This document shows positions 8,538-16,973 of a DNA stretch of 64,000 nt, one piece after another. Source of the stretch: Mucilaginibacter auburnensis. GTDB lineage: Bacteria > Bacteroidota > Bacteroidia > Sphingobacteriales > Sphingobacteriaceae. The stretch covers positions 1,488,001 through 1,552,000 of the forward strand of contig NZ_PGFJ01000002.1 in NCBI RefSeq assembly GCF_002797815.1, read 5' to 3'. The notes under the pieces are model-generated. The model saw only the letters and a program-made list of their open reading frames with translations, was not told where the DNA came from and did not search any database. The stretch's first letter is position 1, and each line of letters begins with the position of its first letter. The translations under genes were made by a program, and so were the position numbers.

Positions 8538-10451
8538 ATGTCTAAAATAATCGGAATCGACTTAGGAACAACAAACTCTTGCGTGGCCGTAATGGAGGGT
8601 AACGAGCCCGTAGTTATTGCTAACAGCGAGGGTAAACGTACTACGCCGTCAGTAGTAGCTTTTATCGACAATGGCGAGCGTAAGGTAGGTGATCCTGCAA
8701 AACGTCAGGCTATTACCAATCCAACCAAAACCATTTCATCTATCAAACGCTTCATGGGTAACCAATACAACGAGGTTACTAAAGAAGCTGAGCGTGTGCC
8801 TTACAGCGTTGTAAAAGGCGACAATAACACACCTCGCGTTGAAATTGGCGACCGTAAATATACTCCGCAGGAAATTTCTGCCATGATTTTGCAGAAAATG
8901 AAAAAAACTGCTGAGGACTTTTTAGGTACCGAAGTTACAGAAGCGGTTATTACCGTACCTGCTTACTTTAACGATGCGCAGCGTCAGGCTACTAAAGAGG
9001 CCGGCGAAATTGCAGGCTTAAAAGTTCGCCGTATCATTAACGAACCTACTGCTGCTGCTTTAGCTTATGGCTTGGATAAAGCGCACAAAGACATGAAAAT
9101 TGCTGTATTTGACTGCGGTGGTGGTACGCATGACGTATCTGTACTGGAGTTAGGTGATGGCGTTTTCGAAGTAAAATCAACTGATGGTGATACACACTTA
9201 GGTGGTGACGACTTTGACCAGGTGATTATTGACTGGATGGCTGATGAGTTTAAAAGCGACGAAGGCATTGACCTGCGCAAAGACCCAATGGCTTTACAGC
9301 GCTTGAAAGAAGCTGCTGAGAAAGCTAAAATTGAGTTATCAAGCTCAACCCAAACAGAAATTAACCTGCCATACATCAGTGCCGGCGATGGCGTGCCAAA
9401 ACACCTGGTTAAAACTTTAACCCGTGCTAAATTTGAGCAACTGGCTGACAGCCTAATTAAACGCACCATTGAGCCTTGCAAAACCGCTTTAAAAAATGCA
9501 GGTTACAGCACCAGCGATATTGACGAAGTTATTTTAGTGGGTGGTTCAACCCGTATCCCTGCTATTCAGGATGCTGTTCAAAAATTCTTTGGAAAAGCGC
9601 CTTCAAAAGGTGTTAACCCTGATGAGGTGGTTGCTATTGGTGCAGCTATTCAAGGTGGTGTATTAACCGGTGAAGTGAAAGACGTGTTATTGTTAGACGT
9701 TACTCCGCTTTCATTAGGTATTGAAACTATGGGCGGTGTAATGACCAAACTGATCGAATCAAACACTACTATCCCGACCAAAAAATCGGAAGTGTTCTCA
9801 ACCGCGTCAGACAGTCAGCCATCTGTTGAGATCCACATTTTACAAGGTGAACGCCCAATGGCAGCACAAAACCGCACCATAGGCCGTTTCCACCTGGATG
9901 GTATTCCACCAGCACCTCGTGGCGTGCCTCAAATTGAAGTGACGTTTGATATTGATGCCAACGGTATATTACACGTATCTGCTAAAGATAAAGCTACCGG
10001 TAAAGAGCAAAAAATACGTATTGAAGCTTCTTCAGGTTTGACTGATGCAGAGATCAAAAAGATGAAAGATGAGGCTGAAGCTAACGCTGATGCTGACAGA
10101 AAGGCAAAAGAAGAAGTTGAAAAACTGAATGGTGCCGATGCTTTGATCTTCTCTACAGAAAAACAACTGAAAGAGTACGGTGACAAAATACCTGCTGACA
10201 AAAAAGCGCCTATTGAGGAAGGTTTAACTAAATTGAAAGCTGCTTACGCATCTAAAAACTTAGCTGACATTGAGGTAGCTCAAAACGAGTTGAACACTGC
10301 ATGGACCGCAGCTTCTGAGGACATGTACAAAGCTTCAGCAGAGGCCGGTCAGCAACCAGGTGCCGATGCAGGTCAGGCAGGCGGTAACGCTGGTAGCGCA
10401 CAAGGCGCAGCTGATGATGTAACTGATGTTGACTTCGAAGAAGTGAAATAA
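8538..10451 (+). CDS. dnaK: Chaperone DnaK (Hsp70)
   Basis: A 637-aa ATP-dependent chaperone. The N-terminal ATPase domain begins with [11 protein letters not shown] and contains the phosphate-2 loop ([14 protein letters not shown]) and the adenosine motif ([11 protein letters not shown]); note DCGGGTHD where most DnaKs have DLGGGTFD. The substrate-binding domain starts after the linker [19 protein letters not shown], and the C-terminal tail is a Gly/Ala-rich segment ending in DVDFEEVK, as usual for the family. There is no grpE or dnaJ next to it, so it is monocistronic here. It is preceded by a sigma-54-like element and followed by a strong rho-independent terminator. Confidence 0.97.
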   Translation: MSKIIGIDLGTTNSCVAVMEGNEPVVIANSEGKRTTPSVVAFIDNGERKVGDPAKRQAITNPTKTISSIKRFMGNQYNEVTKEAERVPYSVVKGDNNTPRVEIGDRKYTPQEISAMILQKMKKTAEDFLGTEVTEAVITVPAYFNDAQRQATKEAGEIAGLKVRRIINEPTAAALAYGLDKAHKDMKIAVFDCGGGTHDVSVLELGDGVFEVKSTDGDTHLGGDDFDQVIIDWMADEFKSDEGIDLRKDPMALQRLKEAAEKAKIELSSSTQTEINLPYISAGDGVPKHLVKTLTRAKFEQLADSLIKRTIEPCKTALKNAGYSTSDIDEVILVGGSTRIPAIQDAVQKFFGKAPSKGVNPDEVVAIGAAIQGGVLTGEVKDVLLLDVTPLSLGIETMGGVMTKLIESNTTIPTKKSEVFSTASDSQPSVEIHILQGERPMAAQNRTIGRFHLDGIPPAPRGVPQIEVTFDIDANGILHVSAKDKATGKEQKIRIEASSGLTDAEIKKMKDEAEANADADRKAKEEVEKLNGADALIFSTEKQLKEYGDKIPADKKAPIEEGLTKLKAAYASKNLADIEVAQNELNTAWTAASEDMYKASAEAGQQPGADAGQAGGNAGSAQGAADDVTDVDFEEVK

Positions 10452-10481
10452 GCTACAATAATTAACTCAATATATATCAAG

Positions 10482-10516
10482 GCCCTCCGGAGTGTATCCG
10501 GAGGGCTTTATTTTTT
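10482..10516 (+). terminator. Rho-independent terminator of dnaK
   Basis: A GC-rich 10-bp perfect stem (GCCCTCCGGA / TCCGGAGGGC) with a 5-nt loop is followed by a T-rich run. It begins about 30 bp after the dnaK stop. Confidence 0.92.
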
Positions 10517-10534
10517 AACTACAAACTCATCACC

Positions 10535-10661
10535 GCGTCATTGCGAGGCACGAAGCAATCCCGAACTGTGTAATCCGAATCGACAGATAATCAATTTTGC
10601 AATGGCGGTCAATCTATCAGCGGCTTGTCGCTCGGGATTGCTTCGTACCTCGCAATGACGC
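10535..10661. repeat. 127-bp element with 30-bp inverted ends (GCGTCATTGCGAGG family)
   Basis: The arms 10535-10564 and 10632-10661 are reverse complements with a single mismatch and enclose 67 bp. The arm core GCGTCATTGCGAGG..CGAAGCAATC is, from memory, a common intergenic repeat in many Bacteroidetes genomes. A diverged single arm is present near 5081. It separates the convergent dnaK and GH31 genes; its right end is 3 bp from the GH31 stop. There is no transposase and no clear target duplication. Confidence 0.8.
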
Positions 10662-10663
10662 TT

Positions 10664-12922
10664 TTAAAAGTTTACGGTTAGCGCTTCATTACTACTCTCG
10701 CGCTCAATCACCTCTAACCCATCAAAACCATGCAATACAATCTGCAATTTATTGAACCTCGATGTATAACTCCCTTCTACAGCACTGAATGATATACTTC
10801 TCTCCTCCGGACTAAATAAGATAACACGCTTATAATATTCCCCTTTCTCATAATTGTAGCTGATGCCATCATCTTCATAATAAACATATTCATTAGCTAC
10901 AGCACCGTTCCAAACGTGGATTTGCAATATACCATCGCATTCATCAGAAGTACTTTGCACCAAACTTTGCATCGGTATTATGCTTCCGCCTTTAACAAAT
11001 ACTGGCAAGTCATTTAAAGGTGAAGGTACATTGACAGTCTGATTGCCCTCAAAATGCTCATCAGTACTAAAGCGATACCACTCACCTTCGGGCAGATAAA
11101 CGTCTGCCGCTTGTTCAGTACTAATTACAGGAGCCACCAATAACGCGTCGCCAAACAGGGTTTGATTTTGAAAGCGCTCTTTATAAACGTTTTCATCCCA
11201 TGTATAGTCGATGGCCAGCGTACGGCTAAGCGGCAAGCCGGTTTGGGTAGATTGGTAAAAGCCCGAATAAATGTAAGGCAACAGTTTGTATCGTTGTTCT
11301 ATATCCTTACGGATGATGTTCTCGTTCTCTTCTCCCCACTCCCACGGCTCCCGCATGTTCATACCCTGCGCGGCATGGTTGCGGAACATCGGGGTATAAA
11401 CACCAAGTGAGTTCCAGCGCACCATTAATTGAGGCGATGGATTGCCCATAAAGCCTCCAATATCAACACCTATGAAAGAAAAACCGCCTAAGCCCAAGCT
11501 ATTCACCAAACGCTGACCAAATAACATGTGCTCATCACTGGCAGAGTTGTCACCGGTCCAGATGGCTGAGTAACGTTGCGTACCGGCATAGGCAGCACGG
11601 GTAAGTATGAAAGGACGCTGGTTCTCTAATATCTTTTTGGTACCGGCCTGCGTAGCACGAGACATTTGCATGCCGTAAGCGTTCCTCACCTCCGGCATGT
11701 AGCGTTCTCCAAATTTTACTATTGGCGGGATGTTTTGCCCCCATGCAGCAGGCTCGTTCATATCGTTCCAAAAACCTTCTACACCAACATCTGTCAAGCT
11801 TCTAAATGCGTTACCCCACCATTCGCGGACGTCTTCACTGAAAAAATCCGGGAAGTGGCTGCGGCCAGCCCAAACGCTGCCGGTGTACAACTCACCGTTG
11901 GGGTAAGTAGCGAAGTAACCTTTAGCTACTCCTTCATCATACTCTTTGTAACCTTCTTCTATCTTTATTCCAGGGTCAACAATGGTTACCAATTTAAAAT
12001 TGATGGCCTTCAGTTGATCAACCATTCCTTTCGGATCAGGGAAACTTTGCTTATTCCAGGTGAATATCTTGAAATCATCCATGTAGTCGATGTCACAATA
12101 AATAGCATCGGCGGGTATTTGATGTTCCCTGAATTTACGGGCAATGCCCAGCACTTCATCAGCACTCATGTAACTCCAGCGGCATTGCTGGTAACCCAAA
12201 CTCCATAGCGGCGGCATTTCCATTCGCCCGGTTAACCAGGTGTAGTCTTTTATAATATCTGCTACATTTTGCGCGCCAAACACATAATAATCCATATCGC
12301 CACCATCAGCGCCAAACCAGGTAAACTGTTCATCGGTACTAGCACCAAAATCAAAGTAGCTGCGGTGATGGTTATCAAAAAACAATCCGTAGCAAACGCC
12401 GCTGTGCAAGCCAATATAAAACGGGATAGTTTTATAAAGCGGGTCATCCTTAGTGGTATGCACGGCAGCATCGGTGTTCCAGTTTACATAACTCATGCCC
12501 CGCTTGTTAAGGTTACCTGTCTTTTCGCCCAGCCCTAAATACATTTCGTCATGATGCAGTTGGCGATAATTCATCACCTTGTCGCCGTCCAGCGTGGTAC
12601 CAAAGCGGGTATCCTCTGCCGTTAACGGCTTTCCATCCGCGGTAAAAAAATTAAAGCGTAAAGGATTTTTGTTGACCACCAGTTTCATTGCTGAGGTGTT
12701 TACCTCAATGGTATCACTCAGATCATGGTAGTTCAACTCGCCTGAAGGACCCTGAATAACAGCCAATGATTGATCGGGTTGCTTATCACGTCGTGTTATG
12801 CAAACCCTGATAATCGTGTCGTTGTAAACAGTTACCCTCGCATCCGCAACAGCCGTTTTTATGAATAAAGCACCGTTTTGTATTTCAATGCCTTCTATAT
12901 TTCCCAGTATTTCAACTTGCAT
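10664..12922 (-). CDS. Glycoside hydrolase family 31 (alpha-glucosidase-type)
   Basis: A 752-aa exo-acting alpha-glycosidase. The nucleophile is D387 in GFWNDMNEP and the likely acid/base is D458 in WTGDNSAS, both canonical for GH31. The N-terminal ~200 residues form the beta-sandwich domain seen in the family, the barrel carries IYCDIDYMDDFKIFTW, and the C-terminal part has the proximal/distal sandwich domains. No signal peptide was seen (MQVEILGNIEGIEIQNG), so it should act in the cytoplasm on imported oligosaccharides; alpha-glucosidase is the best guess, alpha-xylosidase less so. It stands alone, with no SusC/SusD or transporter nearby. Confidence 0.9.
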   Translation of the reverse strand: MQVEILGNIEGIEIQNGALFIKTAVADARVTVYNDTIIRVCITRRDKQPDQSLAVIQGPSGELNYHDLSDTIEVNTSAMKLVVNKNPLRFNFFTADGKPLTAEDTRFGTTLDGDKVMNYRQLHHDEMYLGLGEKTGNLNKRGMSYVNWNTDAAVHTTKDDPLYKTIPFYIGLHSGVCYGLFFDNHHRSYFDFGASTDEQFTWFGADGGDMDYYVFGAQNVADIIKDYTWLTGRMEMPPLWSLGYQQCRWSYMSADEVLGIARKFREHQIPADAIYCDIDYMDDFKIFTWNKQSFPDPKGMVDQLKAINFKLVTIVDPGIKIEEGYKEYDEGVAKGYFATYPNGELYTGSVWAGRSHFPDFFSEDVREWWGNAFRSLTDVGVEGFWNDMNEPAAWGQNIPPIVKFGERYMPEVRNAYGMQMSRATQAGTKKILENQRPFILTRAAYAGTQRYSAIWTGDNSASDEHMLFGQRLVNSLGLGGFSFIGVDIGGFMGNPSPQLMVRWNSLGVYTPMFRNHAAQGMNMREPWEWGEENENIIRKDIEQRYKLLPYIYSGFYQSTQTGLPLSRTLAIDYTWDENVYKERFQNQTLFGDALLVAPVISTEQAADVYLPEGEWYRFSTDEHFEGNQTVNVPSPLNDLPVFVKGGSIIPMQSLVQSTSDECDGILQIHVWNGAVANEYVYYEDDGISYNYEKGEYYKRVILFSPEERSISFSAVEGSYTSRFNKLQIVLHGFDGLEVIERESSNEALTVNF

Positions 12923-12999
12923 ATTAAATCAACGGCTTAGCTGTGCTTTTAGTTTGCAAAAAGTGATAACCATCATTAGGTTACCGATTAATTATGCGT

Positions 13000-13007
13000 T
13001 AAATTTG
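13000..13007 (+). promoter_or_regulatory. Candidate -7 box close to the start codon
   Basis: TAAATTTG fits TAnnTTTG and lies only 4 bp before the ATG of the next gene; no good -33 box is visible at the right distance. If used, the mRNA would be leaderless. This may be chance in AT-rich DNA. Confidence 0.25.
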
Positions 13008-13011
13008 AATA

Positions 13012-13347
13012 ATGAAATTCATCGCTTCACTGCTTATTTACTGCATCTTTATGCTATCTGCCTTCGGCGGAAGAGTAAAGCCTGTAATTGTTGCAACTGC
13101 GCATGAATGCTGCGCAAAAGGCGATAAACATCATTGCGAAAAAAAGGAGCAAAAACCTGTAACCGAAGATTGCGAAAAACAAGGTTGCAACATGCTATTG
13201 ACCTGCAGCATTTGCGGCTTTTTAGCGGTGGAGCCGGTTGAGGTCAAAGCGTCCGCAGCTATTTTTATTGAAAACCCAGTCCCTATATATAAAAGCGGCA
13301 ACTCCACCGTTTATTTGCCAGCGGATTGGAAACCGCCAAAAGTTTAA
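13012..13347 (+). CDS. Small secreted Cys-rich protein, possible metal binder
   Basis: A 111-aa protein with an N-terminal signal peptide (MKFIASLLIYCIFMLSAFGG). The mature part holds a cluster of Cys and His: HECCAKGDKHHCEKK, then DCEKQGCNMLLTCSICGF, seven cysteines besides the one in the signal peptide. It ends in DWKPPKV. The pattern recalls small Bacteroidetes proteins of the HYC_CC_PP kind, thought to be linked with copper or other metals, but that assignment is from memory and tentative. A second, even smaller Cys-rich secreted protein follows 55 bp downstream and is probably co-transcribed, ending at a shared strong terminator. Confidence 0.75.
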   Translation: MKFIASLLIYCIFMLSAFGGRVKPVIVATAHECCAKGDKHHCEKKEQKPVTEDCEKQGCNMLLTCSICGFLAVEPVEVKASAAIFIENPVPIYKSGNSTVYLPADWKPPKV

Positions 13348-13402
13348 TGTTTATTCAAAAAACACAAGAATTAACATTTAAAAACTTTAATAAATAAACA
13401 CG

Positions 13403-13582
13403 ATGAAAAAATTAATATTAGGTGCTGCTATGGCACTATTCGCTTTCACAACTGTATTAGCCGATGGCAAAGTTCCGGCAAAAAAAGCTGTAAAAAAAGC
13501 AACCTGCACAGCTTGCAGCAAAGCTAAGTGCTCAAGCAAAGCCACCTGCAGCAACGCGACTTCCGCTTGTGTTTGCAAATAA
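13403..13582 (+). CDS. Very small (59 aa) secreted Lys/Cys-rich peptide
   Basis: ATG at 13403 to TAA at 13580-13582. The signal peptide is MKKLILGAAMALFAFTTVLA, followed by a Lys-rich linker (KVPAKKAVKK) and a tail with six cysteines in about 28 residues (motifs CTAC, CSSKATC, ACVCK). Function unknown; the Cys pairs could bind a metal or form disulfides in the periplasm. It lies between another Cys-rich secreted protein and a strong terminator, and both genes read the same way, so they look like one two-gene operon. Codon use and the signal peptide argue that it is a real gene; the overlapping minus-strand frame is low-complexity. Confidence 0.75.
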   Translation: MKKLILGAAMALFAFTTVLADGKVPAKKAVKKATCTACSKAKCSSKATCSNATSACVCK

Positions 13583-13603
13583 AATAGCTTAGCTATATAA
13601 CAG

Positions 13604-13636
13604 GAAAGCCGCCCTCATTTGAAGGCGGCTTTCTTG
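13604..13636. terminator. Bidirectional terminator
   Basis: A 10-bp perfect stem GAAAGCCGCC / GGCGGCTTTC with a 10-nt loop and T-rich flank. It lies between the Cys-rich peptide operon (plus) and the nucleotidyltransferase gene (minus), and can serve both. Confidence 0.85.
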
Positions 13637-13654
13637 TATAAGAATATTATAGTT

Positions 13655-14554
13655 CTACCACAAATTAGCAGGGTAGGTACCATTCTCAACCAAGGCCGAG
13701 ATAGATGCCTGTACAATTTCTTTATCTTCTTTATAAGTTACACCAAACCATTTTGATGGTGTTGGGATAACTTTAAATGCAGCGGTGCCGCTTTTTATCA
13801 ATTCGTCAGCAACCAACGGTATAAAGAACTCCGCTTTAGGATTTTCGGCATTAGCTTCAACAAATTTTTGAAACATTGGCAGGCTCTGCTCAAATACAGC
13901 CGGTGTGAAACCCCAAAAGTTCATTGATACCGGTTTATCATTAGGTAGCGGATGCTCGCCTGTAGCGTCTTTATAAGCTACGCTGCCGTCTTCTTTAAAG
14001 TAAACTTCGGTACGCTCGTTAACGCCTGTCATGTTACCTTTATCATCTACTTCACAAACACCACGAGATACTGATCCATTCTCCGACAAGGTTTTATCAA
14101 TTTGATAACCCATCAATGAGTACTGAGAATCAGTAGCCTCTGTAGTTAAAAACTTAACCATTTTCTCAAAAGCATCATAACCGTAATAATCATCCGCATT
14201 GATAACGCAGAAAGGCTCTTTTACCTGGTTGCGTGCAGCAAGCACCGCGTGTGCAGTACCCCATGGCTTAGCACGCTCCACCTCTTTATCAATACCAAAA
14301 GGTTTCAGATCAAAACTTTGGAAAATATAATCGGTCTCTACTTTACCGTTTAGCTTAGGTTCAAATATAGACTTGAATTTGTCAGCAAATTCCTCACGGA
14401 TGATAAAACTAACTTTACCAAAACCGGCCTTAATGGCATCATAAATTGAATAGTCAATTATGGTTTCGCCGTTTGGGCCAAAGCCATCCGTTTGTTTCAT
14501 GCTTCCGTAACGGCTGGCCATGCCTGCAGCTAAAATAAGTAGAGTAGGTTTCAT
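13655..14554 (-). CDS. Sugar-phosphate nucleotidyltransferase-like protein
   Basis: A 299-aa NTP_transferase-fold protein. The N-terminal nucleotide-binding signature LILAAGMASRYGSMKQ, then NGETIIDYSIYDA, and the metal-binding NADDYYG near residue 120 are visible. Such enzymes join an NTP to a sugar-1-phosphate; the substrate cannot be told from the sequence. The gene is monocistronic or weakly linked to its upstream neighbour, an aminopeptidase, about 90 bp away. No sugar kinase or glycosyltransferase is beside it. Confidence 0.8.
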   Translation of the reverse strand: MKPTLLILAAGMASRYGSMKQTDGFGPNGETIIDYSIYDAIKAGFGKVSFIIREEFADKFKSIFEPKLNGKVETDYIFQSFDLKPFGIDKEVERAKPWGTAHAVLAARNQVKEPFCVINADDYYGYDAFEKMVKFLTTEATDSQYSLMGYQIDKTLSENGSVSRGVCEVDDKGNMTGVNERTEVYFKEDGSVAYKDATGEHPLPNDKPVSMNFWGFTPAVFEQSLPMFQKFVEANAENPKAEFFIPLVADELIKSGTAAFKVIPTPSKWFGVTYKEDKEIVQASISALVENGTYPANLW

Positions 14555-14641
14555 TGTTATTGGTGATAATTTAGTAATATTTAATTAATAATTTTATAAA
14601 ATCGTCAATAAATATTCGATTTTGTTGTAAATATAGATATA

Positions 14642-15760
14642 TTATTTAATATACCTGAAGTCCTGACCTGATTTAATTTGCAGTAAAGACTCATAAATAA
14701 GACGAATAACGTTATCTACGTCTTCCTTATGTACCATCTCAACAGTGGTGTGCATGTAACGCAGACAAAGTGAAATTAACGCTGACGGCACGCCGTCATT
14801 TGAGTAAGCAAACGCATCTGTATCAGTACCGGTTGAGCGCGATGATGCCTGACGCTGGAACGGAATACCTGCTTTTTGCGCTGTGTCTATCAACACTTTA
14901 TTTACATTGTTTTGTACAGCGGGCGCGTATGATACAACCGGACCGCGGCCACAAGCCAGATCGCCCTGTGTTATTTTGCTGATCATTGGCGTTTGTGTGT
15001 CATGCGTAACGTCTGTCACTATGGCAACGTTAGGCTTTATGCGATGAGCTATCATTTCAGCGCCACGAAGACCAATTTCTTCCTGAACGGCGTTAATTAT
15101 GTATAAGCCGAAAGGCAGTTGAATATTGTTTTCTTTCAACAAACGGGCCACTTCAGCAATCATGAAGCCACCAACACGGTTGTCTAACGCACGACCAACA
15201 TAGTAGCGGTTGTTCAATACCATAAACTCGTCTTCATAGGTAATTACACAACCTACGTGTATGCCTAACTTCTCTACCTCATCTTTTGAGGTACATCCGC
15301 AGTCAAGGAATATGTTTTTTAGTGATGGAGATTCTTCTTTTTCACCTCCCAAACGGGTGTGTATAGCCGGCCAGCCAAATACTGCTTTTACCACGCCATT
15401 TTCGGTGTGAATGTTTACGCGTTTTGATGGCGCTATCTGATGATCAGAACCACCGTTGCGGATAACGTATATCAAACCATCATTAGTAATATAGTTAACA
15501 AACCATGATATCTCATCGGCATGTGCCTCAATAACTACTTTATATTCGGCTTCCGGATTTATAATACCTACAGCGGTACCGTAGTTATCAACATAATGGT
15601 CGTCAATGTAAGGCTTAATATAATCTAACCACAACTCCTGCCCTTTCCACTCAAAACCGGTAGGCGAAGCGTTGTTAATATATTTTTCAAGAAACGAAAG
15701 GGAATTATCTGTTACTACAGCAACGTGAGGCTGCTTATCTTCTGATTTTTTTTTTGACAT
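14642..15760 (-). CDS. M42 family metallo-aminopeptidase
   Basis: A 372-aa cytoplasmic di-metal aminopeptidase (glutamyl aminopeptidase / 'endoglucanase M' family). The expected metal-ligand and catalytic motifs are present in order: EAHADEI (His, Asp), ALDNRVGG (Asp), QEEIGLRGA (catalytic Glu and ligand Glu), TDVTHDT (Asp) and YMHTTVE (His). A ~20-residue hydrophilic N-terminal extension (SKKKSEDKQPH) precedes the fold. It is known to trim peptides after the proteasome-like proteases; older names as cellulase are not supported. A single gene. Confidence 0.9.
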   Translation of the reverse strand: MSKKKSEDKQPHVAVVTDNSLSFLEKYINNASPTGFEWKGQELWLDYIKPYIDDHYVDNYGTAVGIINPEAEYKVVIEAHADEISWFVNYITNDGLIYVIRNGGSDHQIAPSKRVNIHTENGVVKAVFGWPAIHTRLGGEKEESPSLKNIFLDCGCTSKDEVEKLGIHVGCVITYEDEFMVLNNRYYVGRALDNRVGGFMIAEVARLLKENNIQLPFGLYIINAVQEEIGLRGAEMIAHRIKPNVAIVTDVTHDTQTPMISKITQGDLACGRGPVVSYAPAVQNNVNKVLIDTAQKAGIPFQRQASSRSTGTDTDAFAYSNDGVPSALISLCLRYMHTTVEMVHKEDVDNVIRLIYESLLQIKSGQDFRYIK

Positions 15761-15878
15761 ATTGTGTTCGGCTTTTTTGCAGGACCTTGTTTAACAGGCC
15801 GAAAGCAAATATAACAAAGCGGTGCACAAAATGTTTCTAATTTTTAGGCGCTGATTAGAAATTTATGAAGGTTTGGCT

Positions 15879-16484
15879 TTACCAAAAGCCCGTGTTATCC
15901 GGATGTGCCGATCTATAGATCTCCCTGCACTTCGCCAATATTTTATATAAAAGCGGATGACTCTTTTCATCTGGAGATTCTGCCTGAATTTGCCTGGTCC
16001 CTGTTGGTGTCGTCTCTATCAGATAAAAGTTGGCCCCATCCAGCAAGTGCCTTTGCGCGTTCTCATTATTGCGCTCAATTTCCTGAACATTTGAAGCGTG
16101 AAGCTGAGCCAGCAAATCGGTCAAGCCTTTGTCCTTTGTTGAAAGAACATCTGTCGCGAAATTCCCGTATTTCTTATAAAAGCTTTTACTCGGCCAAATA
16201 TTAGCTTTACCCTGCTTATATTTCCTGTACGAATTTTGGTAGGCGGAGTCGGCCAGCATATCAGCGAAGTTAATATTGCTTACAACTGTATATGCAATGT
16301 TCAATTGTCCGTTATTCTCCTGTATTTCAATAAACGCCGGTTTAGGGTTAATTTCTATACGGCCTTTAATTATCAAACTGATAGTGGTATCAATTAAAGA
16401 TTGCTGGTAAGTAGTGGCAGCTATTGATGAACTGCTTAATATCAATGAAAAGACAAACAAAAAATATACAAGGGATTTTGGCAT
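15879..16484 (-). CDS. Secreted hypothetical protein
   Basis: A 201-aa protein with a signal peptide (MPKSLVYFLFVFSLILSSSSIAA). I prefer the ATG at 16484 because it starts directly at the signal peptide; an in-frame ATG at 16529 would add 15 residues. The mature protein has no motif I recognise; it ends CREIYRSAHPDNTGFW. It reads in the same direction as the upstream GNAT gene with a ~70 bp gap. Confidence 0.65.
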   Translation of the reverse strand: MPKSLVYFLFVFSLILSSSSIAATTYQQSLIDTTISLIIKGRIEINPKPAFIEIQENNGQLNIAYTVVSNINFADMLADSAYQNSYRKYKQGKANIWPSKSFYKKYGNFATDVLSTKDKGLTDLLAQLHASNVQEIERNNENAQRHLLDGANFYLIETTPTGTRQIQAESPDEKSHPLLYKILAKCREIYRSAHPDNTGFW

Positions 16485-16556
16485 GATGAGGCTCAGTTGT
16501 TCTTTTAAAGTTAGAACTAATTTGAACACATTGAAGTAAAGAGTTAATTACCAAAA

Positions 16557-16973
16557 CTACTTATCTGTCAGCATCTTCTCCATTATCTCATAATCAAACC
16601 CGCCTCTGCTGAAAGTTTTACCGGTTTGCCTAAAACCATACTTAGCATAAAAGCCTGTGGCCGTTACACGTGCATTGCACCAGATACGGTGGCCATTTTC
16701 ATTAATAGCAAAGTTGGTAATGTGTTCGAGCAGCGCCTTACCTATTCCCTTACTCTGCGCTTCTGGCGAAACGGCAAACTTCCTAAACTGAAAGTCGTTT
16801 CCCTCCCAAAAGAGAGAAACGACCGCCAGCAACTTATTATCCTGAAACGCCCCGAAATGATACCCGTTATTATCCTCATCCATTTCCATCTTAAATAATG
16901 GTTCTTGCGGATACAACACATCGCGCCTCAGGCGCCAGGTCAGTTCGGGGCGTATTTGTTCTATATAAAGCAT
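16557..16973 (-). CDS. GNAT family N-acetyltransferase
   Basis: A 138-aa acetyl-CoA-dependent acyltransferase. The acetyl-CoA-binding motif A is VSPEAQSKGIGKALLEHI, and FYAKYGFRQTGKTF is the usual C-terminal motif B. The substrate is unknown. The start at 16973 is chosen because its ATG overlaps the stop of the upstream protease gene by one base (TAATG), a coupling often seen in operons; a longer reading from 17036 would add 21 residues with no sign of being coding. So it is probably translated after the subtilase. Confidence 0.85.
   Translation of the reverse strand: MLYIEQIRPELTWRLRRDVLYPQEPLFKMEMDEDNNGYHFGAFQDNKLLAVVSLFWEGNDFQFRKFAVSPEAQSKGIGKALLEHITNFAINENGHRIWCNARVTATGFYAKYGFRQTGKTFSRGGFDYEIMEKMLTDK

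Noticed and set aside
11666..12208. 180-codon plus-strand frame opposite the GH31 gene
   Set aside because: It lies wholly inside a clear GH31 coding region with catalytic motifs; its translation resembles no protein and has no promoter.
13387..13578. 63-codon minus-strand frame (Gln/Ala/Leu-rich) at 13.4-13.6 kb
   Set aside because: It overlaps the 59-aa Cys-rich secreted peptide on the plus strand, which has a proper signal peptide and terminator.
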